From assembly GCF_017356035.1 (NCBI RefSeq), contig NZ_JAFIQX010000001.1, forward strand, positions 930,001 to 994,000: a DNA stretch of 64,000 bases. The letters run 5' to 3'. Below the pieces are notes generated by a model. That model ran no database searches and was not told the origin of the DNA. It saw only the letters and a list, made by a program, of their open reading frames with translations. This document shows, in pieces, positions 53,429-62,920 of the stretch. Made by a program: the position numbers and the translations under genes. Position 1 is the stretch's first letter, and each line of letters begins with the position of its first letter. The stretch comes from Longitalea luteola. GTDB taxonomy: Bacteria > Bacteroidota > Bacteroidia > Chitinophagales > Chitinophagaceae.

Positions 53429-56400
53429 ATGCAAAAAAGTACCACCAAAACACTGATCGTGATGAAAATTGTATTTATGTTATGCACTATTGCGACCATG
53501 AACGCATACGCGTTTGGGTATTCGCAAACGGTAACATTCTCGGGCAGGGATGTACCGTTAAGAAATGTGTTTGCGGTAATCCGGCAGCAAACCGGTTACA
53601 GTTTGTTTTGCAATAAGCAACTGCTGCAATCAGCGCAGCCGGTAACGGTAAACGCCCGGGAAATGCCGCTCTCTCTTTTTATGGCAAACGTATTGAAACA
53701 TCAGCCGCTCAACTTCAGGATAGATGATAAAACCATCATCCTGTCGGAAAAGCCGGAAGAAAAACCGGCGCCGCCCGCACCGCTAAAGAAAGAACAGCGG
53801 CAGGATAAAATAGTGACCGGCAGAATTACCGACGAGAAGGGCGAACCGTTGGGCGGCGCCACAGTTACAGTGAAAGGAACCAACGAGACCACATTGACGA
53901 AAGAGGATGGCACATTCAGGCTCAGGGTGCCCGAAGGCAGGAACGTTCTGGTAGTGAGCCATGTGGGGATGGCCAGCCAGGAGATCAATGTAGCAGGTAA
54001 AACCATGGTTGCTGTTGCACTGACATCGCTGAACAACAATATGAACGATGTAATCGTGATCGGTTACGGCACCCAGAAAAGATACCAGAGCACCGGCGCC
54101 GTAGCCTCTATAAAAGCAGCGGAAGTACAGGATATTCCTGCGCCCAATATTGCGGGAACATTGCGTGGAAGGATTGCGGGTTTAGGCGTAAGCTCGGCAT
54201 CGGGCCGGCCCGGTTCCAGCATAACCCTGAACGTAAGGAACTCTACCACTTCGGATGCCGGCAACCTGATCGGCGCTACCCCTGAGCCTCTGTATGTGAT
54301 TGATAATATAATAGTGGACAAAGCATCTTTCGATGCGCTCGATCCTTCCATGGTGGAAGATATTACCGTGCTGAAGGACGCTTCCGCGGCCATTTATGGT
54401 GCTGCCGGCGCAAAAGGGGTTATTCTCATAACAACTAAAAGAGGCCAGGCTGGTCAGGCCAAAGTAAGTTATAATGGCTATTATGGCACTACGGATGCTA
54501 CCAAAAAACCTGAAATGTTATCAGCCTACGACCATGCGCTGTTGTTGAACGATACTTATAAGATGAACAACGCCGATCCGAAGGACTTTTTTTCTGAAGA
54601 AGACCTGGAATACATCAGGGGGTTGAACTATGCAAGCTGGTTCGATGAATTATGGCAGCCTTCCTATACGCAACGGCACAACCTGAGCGTATCGGGCGGA
54701 AGTGACCGGCTGACCTATTTTGTAGGCGGCAGCTACCAGAATGAAAATGGTAACTATGCGGGGATAAAGGTAGACAAGTATTCATTCCGCAGCGGATTGA
54801 ATGCCAGGCTCGCCAAAGGTTTGAAGGCAGATATCAACTTCAATGTGGATCATAATATCAGGTATAGTGAGAATGAGATCAGTGAAAACGATCAGAACTT
54901 CCTGGCAGACCTCGTTCAGATACCCCGCTGGGTGCCTACCCAGATCAATGGGCAATGGGTGAACCATGACAATATGAACAAACATCCATTGGCGATGATC
55001 GCATCGGGCTATTACAGAACCCAGAAAAACCGCGGTTATCGCATCAATGCGGCCATGACGTGGCAGCCAGAATCAGGGTTTCTGAAAGGGTTAACAGCCC
55101 GTTTCCAGGTGTCGCAGGGCGGTAGCAATTCGGATGGTGACGAATATCGCCCGCCTTATACGCTCTATAACTTCCACAGACTGGGGAACAACCAGGCTTT
55201 ATACAGCGATTCTGCAACTACACCGTATGTTGTAAATGCTGCCGACAGGTCGCGACTGGGTTTAAGCCTGGGCAACAACAACAGCTACCAGGGCTTTTTA
55301 ACGCTGCAATACGCGCGGTCTTTCGCCAGGCATAATTTCAGCGTGCTGGTAGGCGGTGAGCAATCGCGATCCTATAGCAAAAGCGTTGAAGCGGAATACT
55401 TCAACCAGCAGATCCCGAACTTCGACCAGTACTGGGCTTTTGATCTGAATTCTGATAACGTGCGTAATCCGGTTATATCGGAAGCGACCAAACGCTCCTT
55501 TTTTGGCCGCCTTAGCTATAATTTCGATGGTAAATACACCCTGGAAGGGATCACCCGTTTCGATGCCTCTTCGAATTTTGCCCGCGGAAATATCTGGGGC
55601 GTATTTCCAAGTATAGGTTTGGGCTGGATCGTGAGCCAGGAAGACTTCTTTCGCGATAATGTGAAGTTCATAGACTACATGAAGCTGCGGTTGAATTATG
55701 GTTTGACAGGGGATGACCGCGTAAATAAAAGGTTGTGGCAGGAAAGATTCAGGGCAGATATTCAGGGTTATCTCTATGGCAATAACTATGTGGCAGGGTT
55801 GAAGCCGGATGTTATTCCCAATCCGGATATTACCTGGGAGAAAAGAAATACCATTAACGTAGGCGCCGAGATCGCATTGCTCGATAACAAGCTTAGTATA
55901 GGCGTGGATGTTTTCCGGAACCATATATACGACGCGTTCGACCAGGGCGCCAATGATATGTTCCCCATGTATGTAGGCTTTGCCATGCCGGTGGTGAATT
56001 ACCAGGTACGGTATGCGTGGGGATCGGAGTGGTCGATCGGTTACAAAACGCAATTGGCCCGCGACCTGCACATAAGAGCGAACATGAATTTCAGTTTCTC
56101 CAATTCGGTGATCGAGCGCATGTTCTATAACCCGTACGATCTGTGGCAGAATATGCCCGAAGACTGGATCATTGGTTTGGGTACAGACCCGCGCAAATAC
56201 AACAGCAGCAACTTCGGGCTGATCTACCAGGGCATGTTCAGAACCCAGGAAGAGGTAGATGCATTTCTGGCTAAAAACCCTAACTATACCATCGATGAAA
56301 AAGTTCCGCAACCCGGATGGATGTACTACAAAGATCTGAATGGTGACGGCAAGATCACCGACGTTGACAAAACGACGATGTTCAACAGGGTAGATCCCTG

Positions 56401-56857
56401 GCTGGCCACAGGCATTCAGTTAGGGCTTACCTACAAATCGTTCACGATGAATGTGAATATTGCTGCCCGCTTCGGTGGTAAGGAGTTTATTGATTCGAGG
56501 GCCCGCAGAAGTGAACCCACTGAATCGAAAAACGTTCCTGCATTCTGGACAGACCGCTGGTCGCCTGACAACCCCGATGGCAGGTACCCGCGTACCGACG
56601 ATCCCTCGCTGGGCTGGGAATCTGATATCTGGGCCGTTGACGGCACTATGATCCGGATAAACGATATGACTATCGCCTATAGCATACCTGAACGGCTGAC
56701 CAAAAAAGCTGGATTGAGCAATGCCCGGATACTCGCTACCGGCAATAACCTGTGGACGCTTAAGAACCCGTTGAAGTATAAGGATCCCTATCAATCTTAT
56801 ATATACGATTATCCCACATTGAGGACCATGTCTGTAGGCCTTAGCCTGGGTTTGTAA
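53429..56857 (+). CDS. SusC/RagA family TonB-linked receptor with STN domain, second locus
   Basis: An 1142-residue outer-membrane transporter. A long signal region to about GYSQ is followed by an STN domain at ~32-100 (VTFSGRDVPLRNVFAVIRQQ), a carboxypeptidase-regulatory-like domain (VTGRITDEKGEPLGGATVTVKGT), the SusC motif VIVIGYGTQKR, the plug (PLYVIDNIIVDKASFDALD, ITVLKDASAAIYGAAGAKG) and the barrel. It partners the SusD encoded 36 bp downstream. The STN domain ties it to the FecR/sigma pair just upstream. Cargo unknown. Confidence 0.95.
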   Translation: MQKSTTKTLIVMKIVFMLCTIATMNAYAFGYSQTVTFSGRDVPLRNVFAVIRQQTGYSLFCNKQLLQSAQPVTVNAREMPLSLFMANVLKHQPLNFRIDDKTIILSEKPEEKPAPPAPLKKEQRQDKIVTGRITDEKGEPLGGATVTVKGTNETTLTKEDGTFRLRVPEGRNVLVVSHVGMASQEINVAGKTMVAVALTSLNNNMNDVIVIGYGTQKRYQSTGAVASIKAAEVQDIPAPNIAGTLRGRIAGLGVSSASGRPGSSITLNVRNSTTSDAGNLIGATPEPLYVIDNIIVDKASFDALDPSMVEDITVLKDASAAIYGAAGAKGVILITTKRGQAGQAKVSYNGYYGTTDATKKPEMLSAYDHALLLNDTYKMNNADPKDFFSEEDLEYIRGLNYASWFDELWQPSYTQRHNLSVSGGSDRLTYFVGGSYQNENGNYAGIKVDKYSFRSGLNARLAKGLKADINFNVDHNIRYSENEISENDQNFLADLVQIPRWVPTQINGQWVNHDNMNKHPLAMIASGYYRTQKNRGYRINAAMTWQPESGFLKGLTARFQVSQGGSNSDGDEYRPPYTLYNFHRLGNNQALYSDSATTPYVVNAADRSRLGLSLGNNNSYQGFLTLQYARSFARHNFSVLVGGEQSRSYSKSVEAEYFNQQIPNFDQYWAFDLNSDNVRNPVISEATKRSFFGRLSYNFDGKYTLEGITRFDASSNFARGNIWGVFPSIGLGWIVSQEDFFRDNVKFIDYMKLRLNYGLTGDDRVNKRLWQERFRADIQGYLYGNNYVAGLKPDVIPNPDITWEKRNTINVGAEIALLDNKLSIGVDVFRNHIYDAFDQGANDMFPMYVGFAMPVVNYQVRYAWGSEWSIGYKTQLARDLHIRANMNFSFSNSVIERMFYNPYDLWQNMPEDWIIGLGTDPRKYNSSNFGLIYQGMFRTQEEVDAFLAKNPNYTIDEKVPQPGWMYYKDLNGDGKITDVDKTTMFNRVDPWLATGIQLGLTYKSFTMNVNIAARFGGKEFIDSRARRSEPTESKNVPAFWTDRWSPDNPDGRYPRTDDPSLGWESDIWAVDGTMIRINDMTIAYSIPERLTKKAGLSNARILATGNNLWTLKNPLKYKDPYQSYIYDYPTLRTMSVGLSLGL

Positions 56858-56893
56858 GTTTGATCACCTGATAAAAGACTAATTCAGAAAACA

Positions 56894-58753
56894 ATGAAAA
56901 AGACTATTAATATATCAAAATACCTGCTGGCGATCGGCATCGCTGTAGCCGGCAGCGGATGTACCAAAACTTCCGATTTCCTGAACCTCAAGGACCGTGA
57001 GGGTATCGATGCGGCGATCTGGGAACAGGAGGGCGCTGTGCAATACCTGTTGAACGAGACCTATGATATGATCATGCCTGATTTCACGTACCAGTATACC
57101 GCCAATAATTATAACATTCACCTGGTGAGCGATGAAAATTTTTTCTCAGCGACTGACAACTGGGGTAAAAAGGTCTTCAATTTCAATGGCGCTTTAATTG
57201 CCAACGATCCGCGCTATATCGCCAGCAAATACGCAGGTAACAATATTGGAGAGAACCGTTATTTCGATGTGGCCAAATGTAACCTGGCCATCGTAAACCT
57301 GCCCGGCAGTAAAAACATCCCCGAACAGTCGAAGAAGGCCATGCTGGGGCAGTTTTATACATTAAGGGCCATGCTGTATTTCAATCTTACCAGGTATTAT
57401 GGCGGCGTACCGCTGTTGCTGGAGCCGCAAAGCCCTTCGAATTTGACGCTGCAGGGAAGAGTTAAAGCAAAGGGAATGTTTGAGCAGATCATAAGCGACC
57501 TCGATGCAGCAATTGAAAACCTCGATGGAGTTACCTATAATGCGGGCACCGAGTGGGGAAAACTGACCAAAGCTGCTGCTGCTGCGCTGAAAGCAAAAGC
57601 GCTGATCTATTGGGCCAGTCCCCAATTCAATCCCGAGAATGATCCCAACCATCCGTATGAGGCGCAAAGATGGCAAACGGCGCACCAGGCCGCCAAAGAC
57701 GCCTATGATATTTGTGTGGCCGCCGGTCATGCCCTGCAGTCGGATTATGCTACCATTTTCCAGATAGAAGGTAACACCAATAAAGAAGCGATCATTGTGA
57801 AGTCTTATTCACCCACCCATCTGAAAAGAAATCATAACGTGGAAGGCATGTGCCGCCCTCAATCAGAAGGTGGATCGCCTTCCGACGTATATTACGCCAG
57901 TAACCGCATGATCGAGGCGTATACGATGAAAGACGGTCGTCCCATCACCGAGGCCAATACCGGCTATGACGGAACCATGTTCTGGCTGAACAGGGACCCT
58001 CGTTTTGAAGCCACCATTGCTTATAATGGCAGCACCTGGAAACTCAGCGGAAAGAATAACAGGCGTCAATGGACCTATATCGGCGCAGCTGATGAAAGAG
58101 GTGACCGCGGCTTTTATTGTAAACGCTTTTCGAGCCCGAATCTTTCCAGGGAAAATGCACCAAAGGCCGGCGACTTTGGCGGCAGCGGAATGGATTGGAT
58201 AGAGCTGCGTTTTGCCGAGGTGATCTTGAACTATGCCGAAACAGCCAATGAAACCGGTAACCTGAGTTTGTCCAAAGATCTGGTAAGGCAGATCCGGAAA
58301 CGCGCCGGTATTATTGAAGGTAGCTTTGATTATGGACTGTCGCTGGCGAACACTAAAGAACAAATGAGAGACCTGATCATGAACGAAAGAATGGTGGAAT
58401 TTGCGTTTGAAGGTAAACGCCATGATGACCTCCGCAGAACAAGGAGGATGCACAAACTTACAGGCTTGTTGGAATCCACACAGTTTGACCTGGTGAACTC
58501 GGGTGACAAGGCTTTCCTTGAAAAAGTGATAGATGCCAATACCGGTTTACGCAACAGGGATACGATCGATATGACCAATAAAGCTACCGTAACCCGCTTT
58601 TTTAGAACCAAAACCCATTCAGTCACCAACAATTCCGGGTTCAGCATGCCTGAACATTATTATTTCATGCCATTGCACAACCAGTTCATCAACTCCAGCC
58701 CGCTGCTGGAACAAACGATCGGCTGGGAGGGTGGAACCTTCGACCCGCTGTAA
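56894..58753 (+). CDS. RagB/SusD family lipoprotein, second locus
   Basis: A 619-residue SusD homologue, longer than the one at 9661. The lipobox is AGSGC (Cys23). Family segments include LGQFYTLRAMLYFNLTRYYGGVPLL, MNERMVEFAFEGKRHDDLRRT and the C-terminal HYYFMPLHNQFINSSPLLEQTIGW. It would cover the SusC barrel and bind the imported glycan. It is followed by a lipoprotein gene 38 bp downstream. Confidence 0.94.
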   Translation: MKKTINISKYLLAIGIAVAGSGCTKTSDFLNLKDREGIDAAIWEQEGAVQYLLNETYDMIMPDFTYQYTANNYNIHLVSDENFFSATDNWGKKVFNFNGALIANDPRYIASKYAGNNIGENRYFDVAKCNLAIVNLPGSKNIPEQSKKAMLGQFYTLRAMLYFNLTRYYGGVPLLLEPQSPSNLTLQGRVKAKGMFEQIISDLDAAIENLDGVTYNAGTEWGKLTKAAAAALKAKALIYWASPQFNPENDPNHPYEAQRWQTAHQAAKDAYDICVAAGHALQSDYATIFQIEGNTNKEAIIVKSYSPTHLKRNHNVEGMCRPQSEGGSPSDVYYASNRMIEAYTMKDGRPITEANTGYDGTMFWLNRDPRFEATIAYNGSTWKLSGKNNRRQWTYIGAADERGDRGFYCKRFSSPNLSRENAPKAGDFGGSGMDWIELRFAEVILNYAETANETGNLSLSKDLVRQIRKRAGIIEGSFDYGLSLANTKEQMRDLIMNERMVEFAFEGKRHDDLRRTRRMHKLTGLLESTQFDLVNSGDKAFLEKVIDANTGLRNRDTIDMTNKATVTRFFRTKTHSVTNNSGFSMPEHYYFMPLHNQFINSSPLLEQTIGWEGGTFDPL

Positions 58754-58791
58754 CTGTCAGCAGTATAACATTTTCAAAAAAAAGTATTACA

Positions 58792-59718
58792 ATGAAACAT
58801 CAAAATAAATGGGTGCCCGCATTGATGATCGCTTTCTGCGGGTGGTTGGCTTCCTGCAAAAAAGACGTTCCGAATATCTTCAATATGTTCGATGTAACGC
58901 TGGAGCTGCATTCCGACCTACCCAATGCGGCAGCTGAATACAACGAATTAAATGCCGGCGATAGCGTAGTGATCGACTTTACCATTAACTCGCCAACCAA
59001 AGACATGTACCAGGTAGCGGTGCTGAAGACAGGCGCCAATACACCTTACATTAAGATTCCCATTACCGATGAAGGTAAACGCAGAACCTATTCAGACAAA
59101 ATAACCCTGAAAGCTGAAAAGGCCGGGGAAACCACCTATCGTGTATGGGCCGTTGACAAACAGGGCGTTTACCTGGGCGATGGTTATAAACAGATCACCG
59201 TTAATGTGATCTCCGATTACCGGCATCTGCCCAACCGCCAGGTGTACTTTCCCGATACGGTGGGCAAATCATTGAACTGTTATCTCTCGCTTAAAGATGC
59301 AACGACGTATAGTTATTCAACCGGCGCAGCCAGTTCAGCAGATATCGACCTGGGAATATACCGCACATGGTCAATTGTGAACGGTGAAGTGAAATATCGA
59401 TGGTTTATTTATTCGCTGTCTGCCTCGCCCGTTCCTTTTGGGGCCTATGACGTATCAGGCTGGACGAAAAGAGCCACCCTGTTTGCATCGCCTGGTGGTA
59501 ACGCCAACGAATATCGTGACAAGTTAGCAACGGGGCTGGCCATTGAAACAGAGGCAAAGAAGAAGACCATTAACCTGAAATCCGCGGAGGTGAAGTCAGG
59601 TCAGTACCTGTTCTTTAAAACCCCTGACGGAAAATATGGTGCGCTGATGATCAATGCCATCACGGATGATTACATGGAGCGGCCATTTATGAATGTGAGT
59701 GTAAAAATACAGCCTTAA
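58792..59718 (+). CDS. Lipoprotein in SusE/F position, unknown family
   Basis: A 308-residue lipoprotein (lipobox WLASC, Cys22). I do not recognise a named family. The middle (DKITLKAEKAGETTYRVWAVDKQGVYLGD) looks like a PKD/Ig-like beta-sandwich, followed by a longer C-terminal domain (VYFPDTVGKSLNCYLSLKDATTY). By position as the last gene after susD it probably serves as a surface glycan-binding protein like SusE/SusF; that is inference. A strong terminator follows. Confidence 0.8.
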   Translation: MKHQNKWVPALMIAFCGWLASCKKDVPNIFNMFDVTLELHSDLPNAAAEYNELNAGDSVVIDFTINSPTKDMYQVAVLKTGANTPYIKIPITDEGKRRTYSDKITLKAEKAGETTYRVWAVDKQGVYLGDGYKQITVNVISDYRHLPNRQVYFPDTVGKSLNCYLSLKDATTYSYSTGAASSADIDLGIYRTWSIVNGEVKYRWFIYSLSASPVPFGAYDVSGWTKRATLFASPGGNANEYRDKLATGLAIETEAKKKTINLKSAEVKSGQYLFFKTPDGKYGALMINAITDDYMERPFMNVSVKIQP

Positions 59719-59807
59719 AGTCCTGCTATCATAAGCATTGGGTTATAAGACCGATTTCGCTAATCGTCCGGTCCGCAGAACCGGATTGTAGATTCATATA
59801 GCATATA

Positions 59808-59832
59808 GAGGGGGTGTCTACCCCCTTTTTTT
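59808..59832 (+). terminator. Terminator of the second Sus locus
   Basis: GGGGG (59810-59814) pairs with CCCCC (59821-59825) around TGTCTA, followed by seven T residues. A second stem (CCGGT with ACCGG, 59768-59784) lies just upstream. Confidence 0.85.
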
Positions 59833-59868
59833 GTGAGTTACTCTTTTAAACCGTTACGCCTTTATTCT

Positions 59869-60660
59869 TTAGTTTATAACCAGGCCTGCGGTTAAATTCA
59901 GGATGGTGCCTGTTAGTGACCTGCCTTCATCGGATGCCGCGAATACGGCAGCGGTGGCCAGATCATTGATAGAAGTCAGCCGCTTGGTATGCGTTCTGCT
60001 TTCCATGCCTAAAAGAAATTGATTGTAATCTATTCCATGGGCCTTCGCATGCAGATCGTATACTTCATCGATCAATGGGGTATCTGGCATTGCTGATGTT
60101 AAAATACATACGGAACGTACTCCGTATGGACCGCATTCCGCAGAAATGGTTCTGCTCAGTGCTTCTATTGCTGACCAGGTAGATGGCATGCCTCCCATAA
60201 ATGGAACACTGATGCGGCTTGGGCTTGGTGTATTCATCAATATGACACCGTGCTTTTGTTGTATCATGCGTTTTGCGGCTGCCCTGGCCGTTATGAAATG
60301 CGACTGGGAATAAGTAGTAATTGGCTTTAGAAAATTTTCCAATGAAAGTTCGGTCAAAGCAGTGCCCTGATGAGCAGTTTGTGACAGGCCAACGGCATTG
60401 AACGAAATGTCGATCCTGCCTGATCTATTTACCACTTCGCTCATGTGTTTTTCTACAGCTGCTTCATTCATTGCATCAACGACCGCTATTTCAATTAAAC
60501 CGCCTTCAGCATGTATTATCCGGGCTGCCGCTTCCAGTTTCGATAATGTAGTTCCGGTTAAATAGACCATGGCGCCCTCTTTGGCAAAGGCTTTTGCAAC
60601 TGTTGTACCTACCGCTCCATTGCCATAAATTACGGCTGCTTTGTTTTCTAATCTTTTCAT
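59869..60660 (-). CDS. SDR-fold protein lacking the catalytic Tyr and Lys
   Basis: A 263-residue short-chain dehydrogenase/reductase-like protein. The Rossmann start reads AAVIYGNGAVGTTVAKAFAKEG, with YGNGAVG in place of TGxxxGIG, and FNAVG replaces NNAG. Aligning the following SAECGPYGVRSV with the family AxExAPxGIRV puts Met158 and Trp162 where the catalytic Tyr and Lys of YxxxK belong. The oxidoreductase chemistry is therefore doubtful; it may bind NAD(P) or serve another role. The upstream gene on the minus strand, ~45 bp away, is an SRPBCC protein. Confidence 0.85.
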   Translation of the reverse strand: MKRLENKAAVIYGNGAVGTTVAKAFAKEGAMVYLTGTTLSKLEAAARIIHAEGGLIEIAVVDAMNEAAVEKHMSEVVNRSGRIDISFNAVGLSQTAHQGTALTELSLENFLKPITTYSQSHFITARAAAKRMIQQKHGVILMNTPSPSRISVPFMGGMPSTWSAIEALSRTISAECGPYGVRSVCILTSAMPDTPLIDEVYDLHAKAHGIDYNQFLLGMESRTHTKRLTSINDLATAAVFAASDEGRSLTGTILNLTAGLVIN

Positions 60661-60705
60661 TGTATTCAGAGATATGCTATTGTGAATGGTTGCTTTTAAT
60701 TAAGA

Positions 60706-61188
60706 TTATTTACGGAGCCTTTCCTCTGTTGCAGTTTGTGGCGCTCCTGTTTTATTGGGTTGGCCGCTTCCTGTATTGATGTAATTTTTAAGACTGGTTT
60801 GAATATAATGTGTCCAGCCCTGGTGGCAGGCATCGTAGCATTCGTATTCGGGCACCAAACCAATATGCGTAAATACCAGTTTTGTTTTGTCGCCTTCTGT
60901 TGCGATATCAAACACCACTTTAGTATCTATCCATTCAGTTTTGTCCTGGGTAAAATTGAAGTCGTTCTCCAGGATCTGCCAGACTACCTTTTTGTTTGGT
61001 ACTAATTCCAGGATCTTAACCTTACAGTAATGGATATCTTCAAAGTGATATTCGAATACTTCGTTTACCTGGTTTGTATTGCCTGCTATCTCTTCACTCC
61101 ACCATCCCCTGGGATTATTGATGGCGCTGAATACTTCTGATGGTGTTTTGTTTACCAGAACTGTTGTTGAAAAATCCTGTTGTTGCAT
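60706..61188 (-). CDS. SRPBCC/AHSA1 domain protein
   Basis: A 160-residue START-like protein. TTVLVNKTPSEVFSAINNPRGWWSEEIAG, then FEYHFEDIHYCKVKILELVPNKKVVW and VFDIATEGDKTKLVFTHIGLVPEYECYD, then WTHYIQTSLKNYINTGSG, follow the family order. It binds a small hydrophobic molecule of unknown identity. It precedes the SDR-like gene on the same strand and may be co-transcribed. Confidence 0.88.
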   Translation of the reverse strand: MQQQDFSTTVLVNKTPSEVFSAINNPRGWWSEEIAGNTNQVNEVFEYHFEDIHYCKVKILELVPNKKVVWQILENDFNFTQDKTEWIDTKVVFDIATEGDKTKLVFTHIGLVPEYECYDACHQGWTHYIQTSLKNYINTGSGQPNKTGAPQTATEERLRK

Positions 61189-61344
61189 ATTATTTTTATT
61201 TAGTGATTACATCAACTGTTGAGCGCTGAATGTGACCGATGAATGATGGAACAAAAGTATTCTCCAAATACCATTGTTAAGGGGTATGAAATAGACAATC
61301 TCGTGGGGTGTTTTAGACAATTTGCTGCCGGGTATACCCGGTTT

Positions 61345-61986
61345 TTATTCGCCTTTTTCGAGCACCAATAAACTGATGGCAGTAAGCTGTTCGTGGTGGT
61401 TGATGATCATTTCATGTTGCTGTTTGCAATAAGGCAACAGCTTTTCAATGAAAGGTTTGGCCATGAGCCGATGCGGCGTGGTGAGCAGAATAACGGTGCC
61501 TTGTTCAAGAAACCATTGCAATACCTTGAAAAGCTGGTCAAATTGGGGAGGGTCATAATTGATATCGCTCAGCAGCAATAGATCTGCAGTAAGATCGTCG
61601 GGCAGGTGGTACCAGTCGAGCAACCGGCAGGTCACATTGGAAAGTTGTAAATGTTGAACAGACCTGGCCATGGTGGCAACGGCTTCTTCGAGGTAATCGC
61701 TGCAGCATACACGTTTTGCATGGCGGGCGGCCACAAAAGAAGGAAGTCCCAATCCGGCAGCCAGTTCCAGCACATTTTTGTTTTGTAACAGTTCCGGATG
61801 CTGCTGTAAAAAGTCGCCCATAGCCAGTGCGGAAGGCCATAGTTTGGTCCAATGTGGAAAGGGCACTTGTGCCTGTACCTGCTTTTGCTGAAAGTAGTTG
61901 TCCTGTACCTCCTGCGCGTTGGGTACAAACAGTTCTAAGTTATAGCCTGGTCTTTCCAGGTGTTGTAATTGCAGAGATAGGGACAT
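61345..61986 (-). CDS. Class I SAM-dependent methyltransferase (Methyltransf_16-like)
   Basis: A 213-residue methyltransferase. The SAM-binding motif I is NVLELAAGLGLPSFVAARHA, motif II-like CCSDYLEEAV, and motif III-like LLLLSDINYDPPQFDQL. The preceding HWTKLWPSALAMGDFLQQHP is characteristic of the METTL21/METTL23-like lysine methyltransferase family, suggesting a protein target. A perfect palindrome, CCGGGTATACCCGG (61328-61341), lies just beyond its stop. Confidence 0.82.
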   Translation of the reverse strand: MSLSLQLQHLERPGYNLELFVPNAQEVQDNYFQQKQVQAQVPFPHWTKLWPSALAMGDFLQQHPELLQNKNVLELAAGLGLPSFVAARHAKRVCCSDYLEEAVATMARSVQHLQLSNVTCRLLDWYHLPDDLTADLLLLSDINYDPPQFDQLFKVLQWFLEQGTVILLTTPHRLMAKPFIEKLLPYCKQQHEMIINHHEQLTAISLLVLEKGE

Positions 61987-62045
61987 CTGTTTTGTGTAAG
62001 CCTGTAAAATAAATGATTTTTTCCGGTAGCGCTTTATACAAAAGC

Positions 62046-62092
62046 AAAAAAGCCATACCTGCTGGGCTGCACCAGCCGGAACGGCTTTTTTT
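62046..62092. terminator. Terminator of the SDR gene at 62108
   Basis: AAAAAAGCC (62046-62054) pairs with GGCTTTTTT (62083-62091), with an inner GCTGG/CCAGC stem. It lies between two minus-strand genes and is followed by T residues in the minus direction. Confidence 0.75.
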
Positions 62093-62107
62093 CATTGGTA
62101 ATTATTA

Positions 62108-62827
62108 TTACGGATGTAATTTGGCAAATTCCTTTTGCAATTCCTCGGCGCCTATTTTCGCTCTATCGGTACTGGTGCCATACGTCAGTTCCGTTTTGCC
62201 TTGCTCCAGCTGTTGAAAAATGCTTTCAATGAATGGGCCAACAGCCGGTGCATGATCATGTAAGCCTTTTCCACCCAGGTCGGTATTCAATGCCGGTGGC
62301 ACAATTTCCACCACATTGATATTGCGGTCTTTCAGGATATAACGTAATGAATGGGTAAAGGATCTGAAAAATGCTTTGGTAGCGGAATACACGGGCACTT
62401 TGGCAAAAGGCGAAATAGCAAGCCCGGAGGTGACGTTCATTATGGTATCCAATGCAGGCAGTTGTAAAAACAGCGCTGTCAGGTGCAGGGGCGCTTCTAC
62501 GTTGATAGCAATTTCCTGCTGTGCCTTCAGAAAGAAGTCACCATCTAAAGGCGACATCCAGTTTTGAATACCGGCATTGTTGATGAGCACATTCAGATCG
62601 CTGTGCGCTGCAGCTACCCATTTATACAGAGCTTCTCTTTCAGCAGCACTTTCCAGATCGCATTTTCTGGTAATAACAGCCGGATGTTTAACGGATAGAT
62701 CCTGTAATACATCCTCGCGCCGGCCACAAACTATTACGGTGTGATTGTCTCTTACCAGGCGCTCAACAATTCCGAGCCCAATACCGGATGCGCCACCGGT
62801 TACAAGTATCTTACTTTCAGGTTTCAT
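62108..62827 (-). CDS. SDR family NAD(P)-dependent oxidoreductase (DltE-like)
   Basis: A 239-residue short-chain dehydrogenase with an intact site: TGGASGIGLGIVERLV (cofactor), INNAG, and VYSATKAFFRSF carrying the catalytic Tyr and Lys. ATG 62827 is chosen over 62917, whose extra residues are not protein-like. The similarity is to DltE/YqjQ-type reductases, whose substrate is uncertain. It is divergent from nothing; the AraC gene upstream at 62921-63853 lies on the same strand ~90 bp away and may control it. Confidence 0.88.
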   Translation of the reverse strand: MKPESKILVTGGASGIGLGIVERLVRDNHTVIVCGRREDVLQDLSVKHPAVITRKCDLESAAEREALYKWVAAAHSDLNVLINNAGIQNWMSPLDGDFFLKAQQEIAINVEAPLHLTALFLQLPALDTIMNVTSGLAISPFAKVPVYSATKAFFRSFTHSLRYILKDRNINVVEIVPPALNTDLGGKGLHDHAPAVGPFIESIFQQLEQGKTELTYGTSTDRAKIGAEELQKEFAKLHP

Positions 62828-62920
62828 GTTCAATGACTTTTTTACTTCATTAATTGAAGTGTAAAGGTAGCAGGGAGCCGGATGGGGGAGTTGCAAGTTA
62901 CAATCCAATATTTGCAAAAA

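Noticed and set aside
55298-56311. 337-aa minus-strand frame
   Set aside because: It is a shadow of the susC gene on the plus strand, whose protein is fully recognisable.
61328-61341. Palindrome CCGGGTATACCCGG after the methyltransferase gene as a terminator
   Set aside because: In the direction of the minus-strand gene no T run follows; the T run is on the other side.
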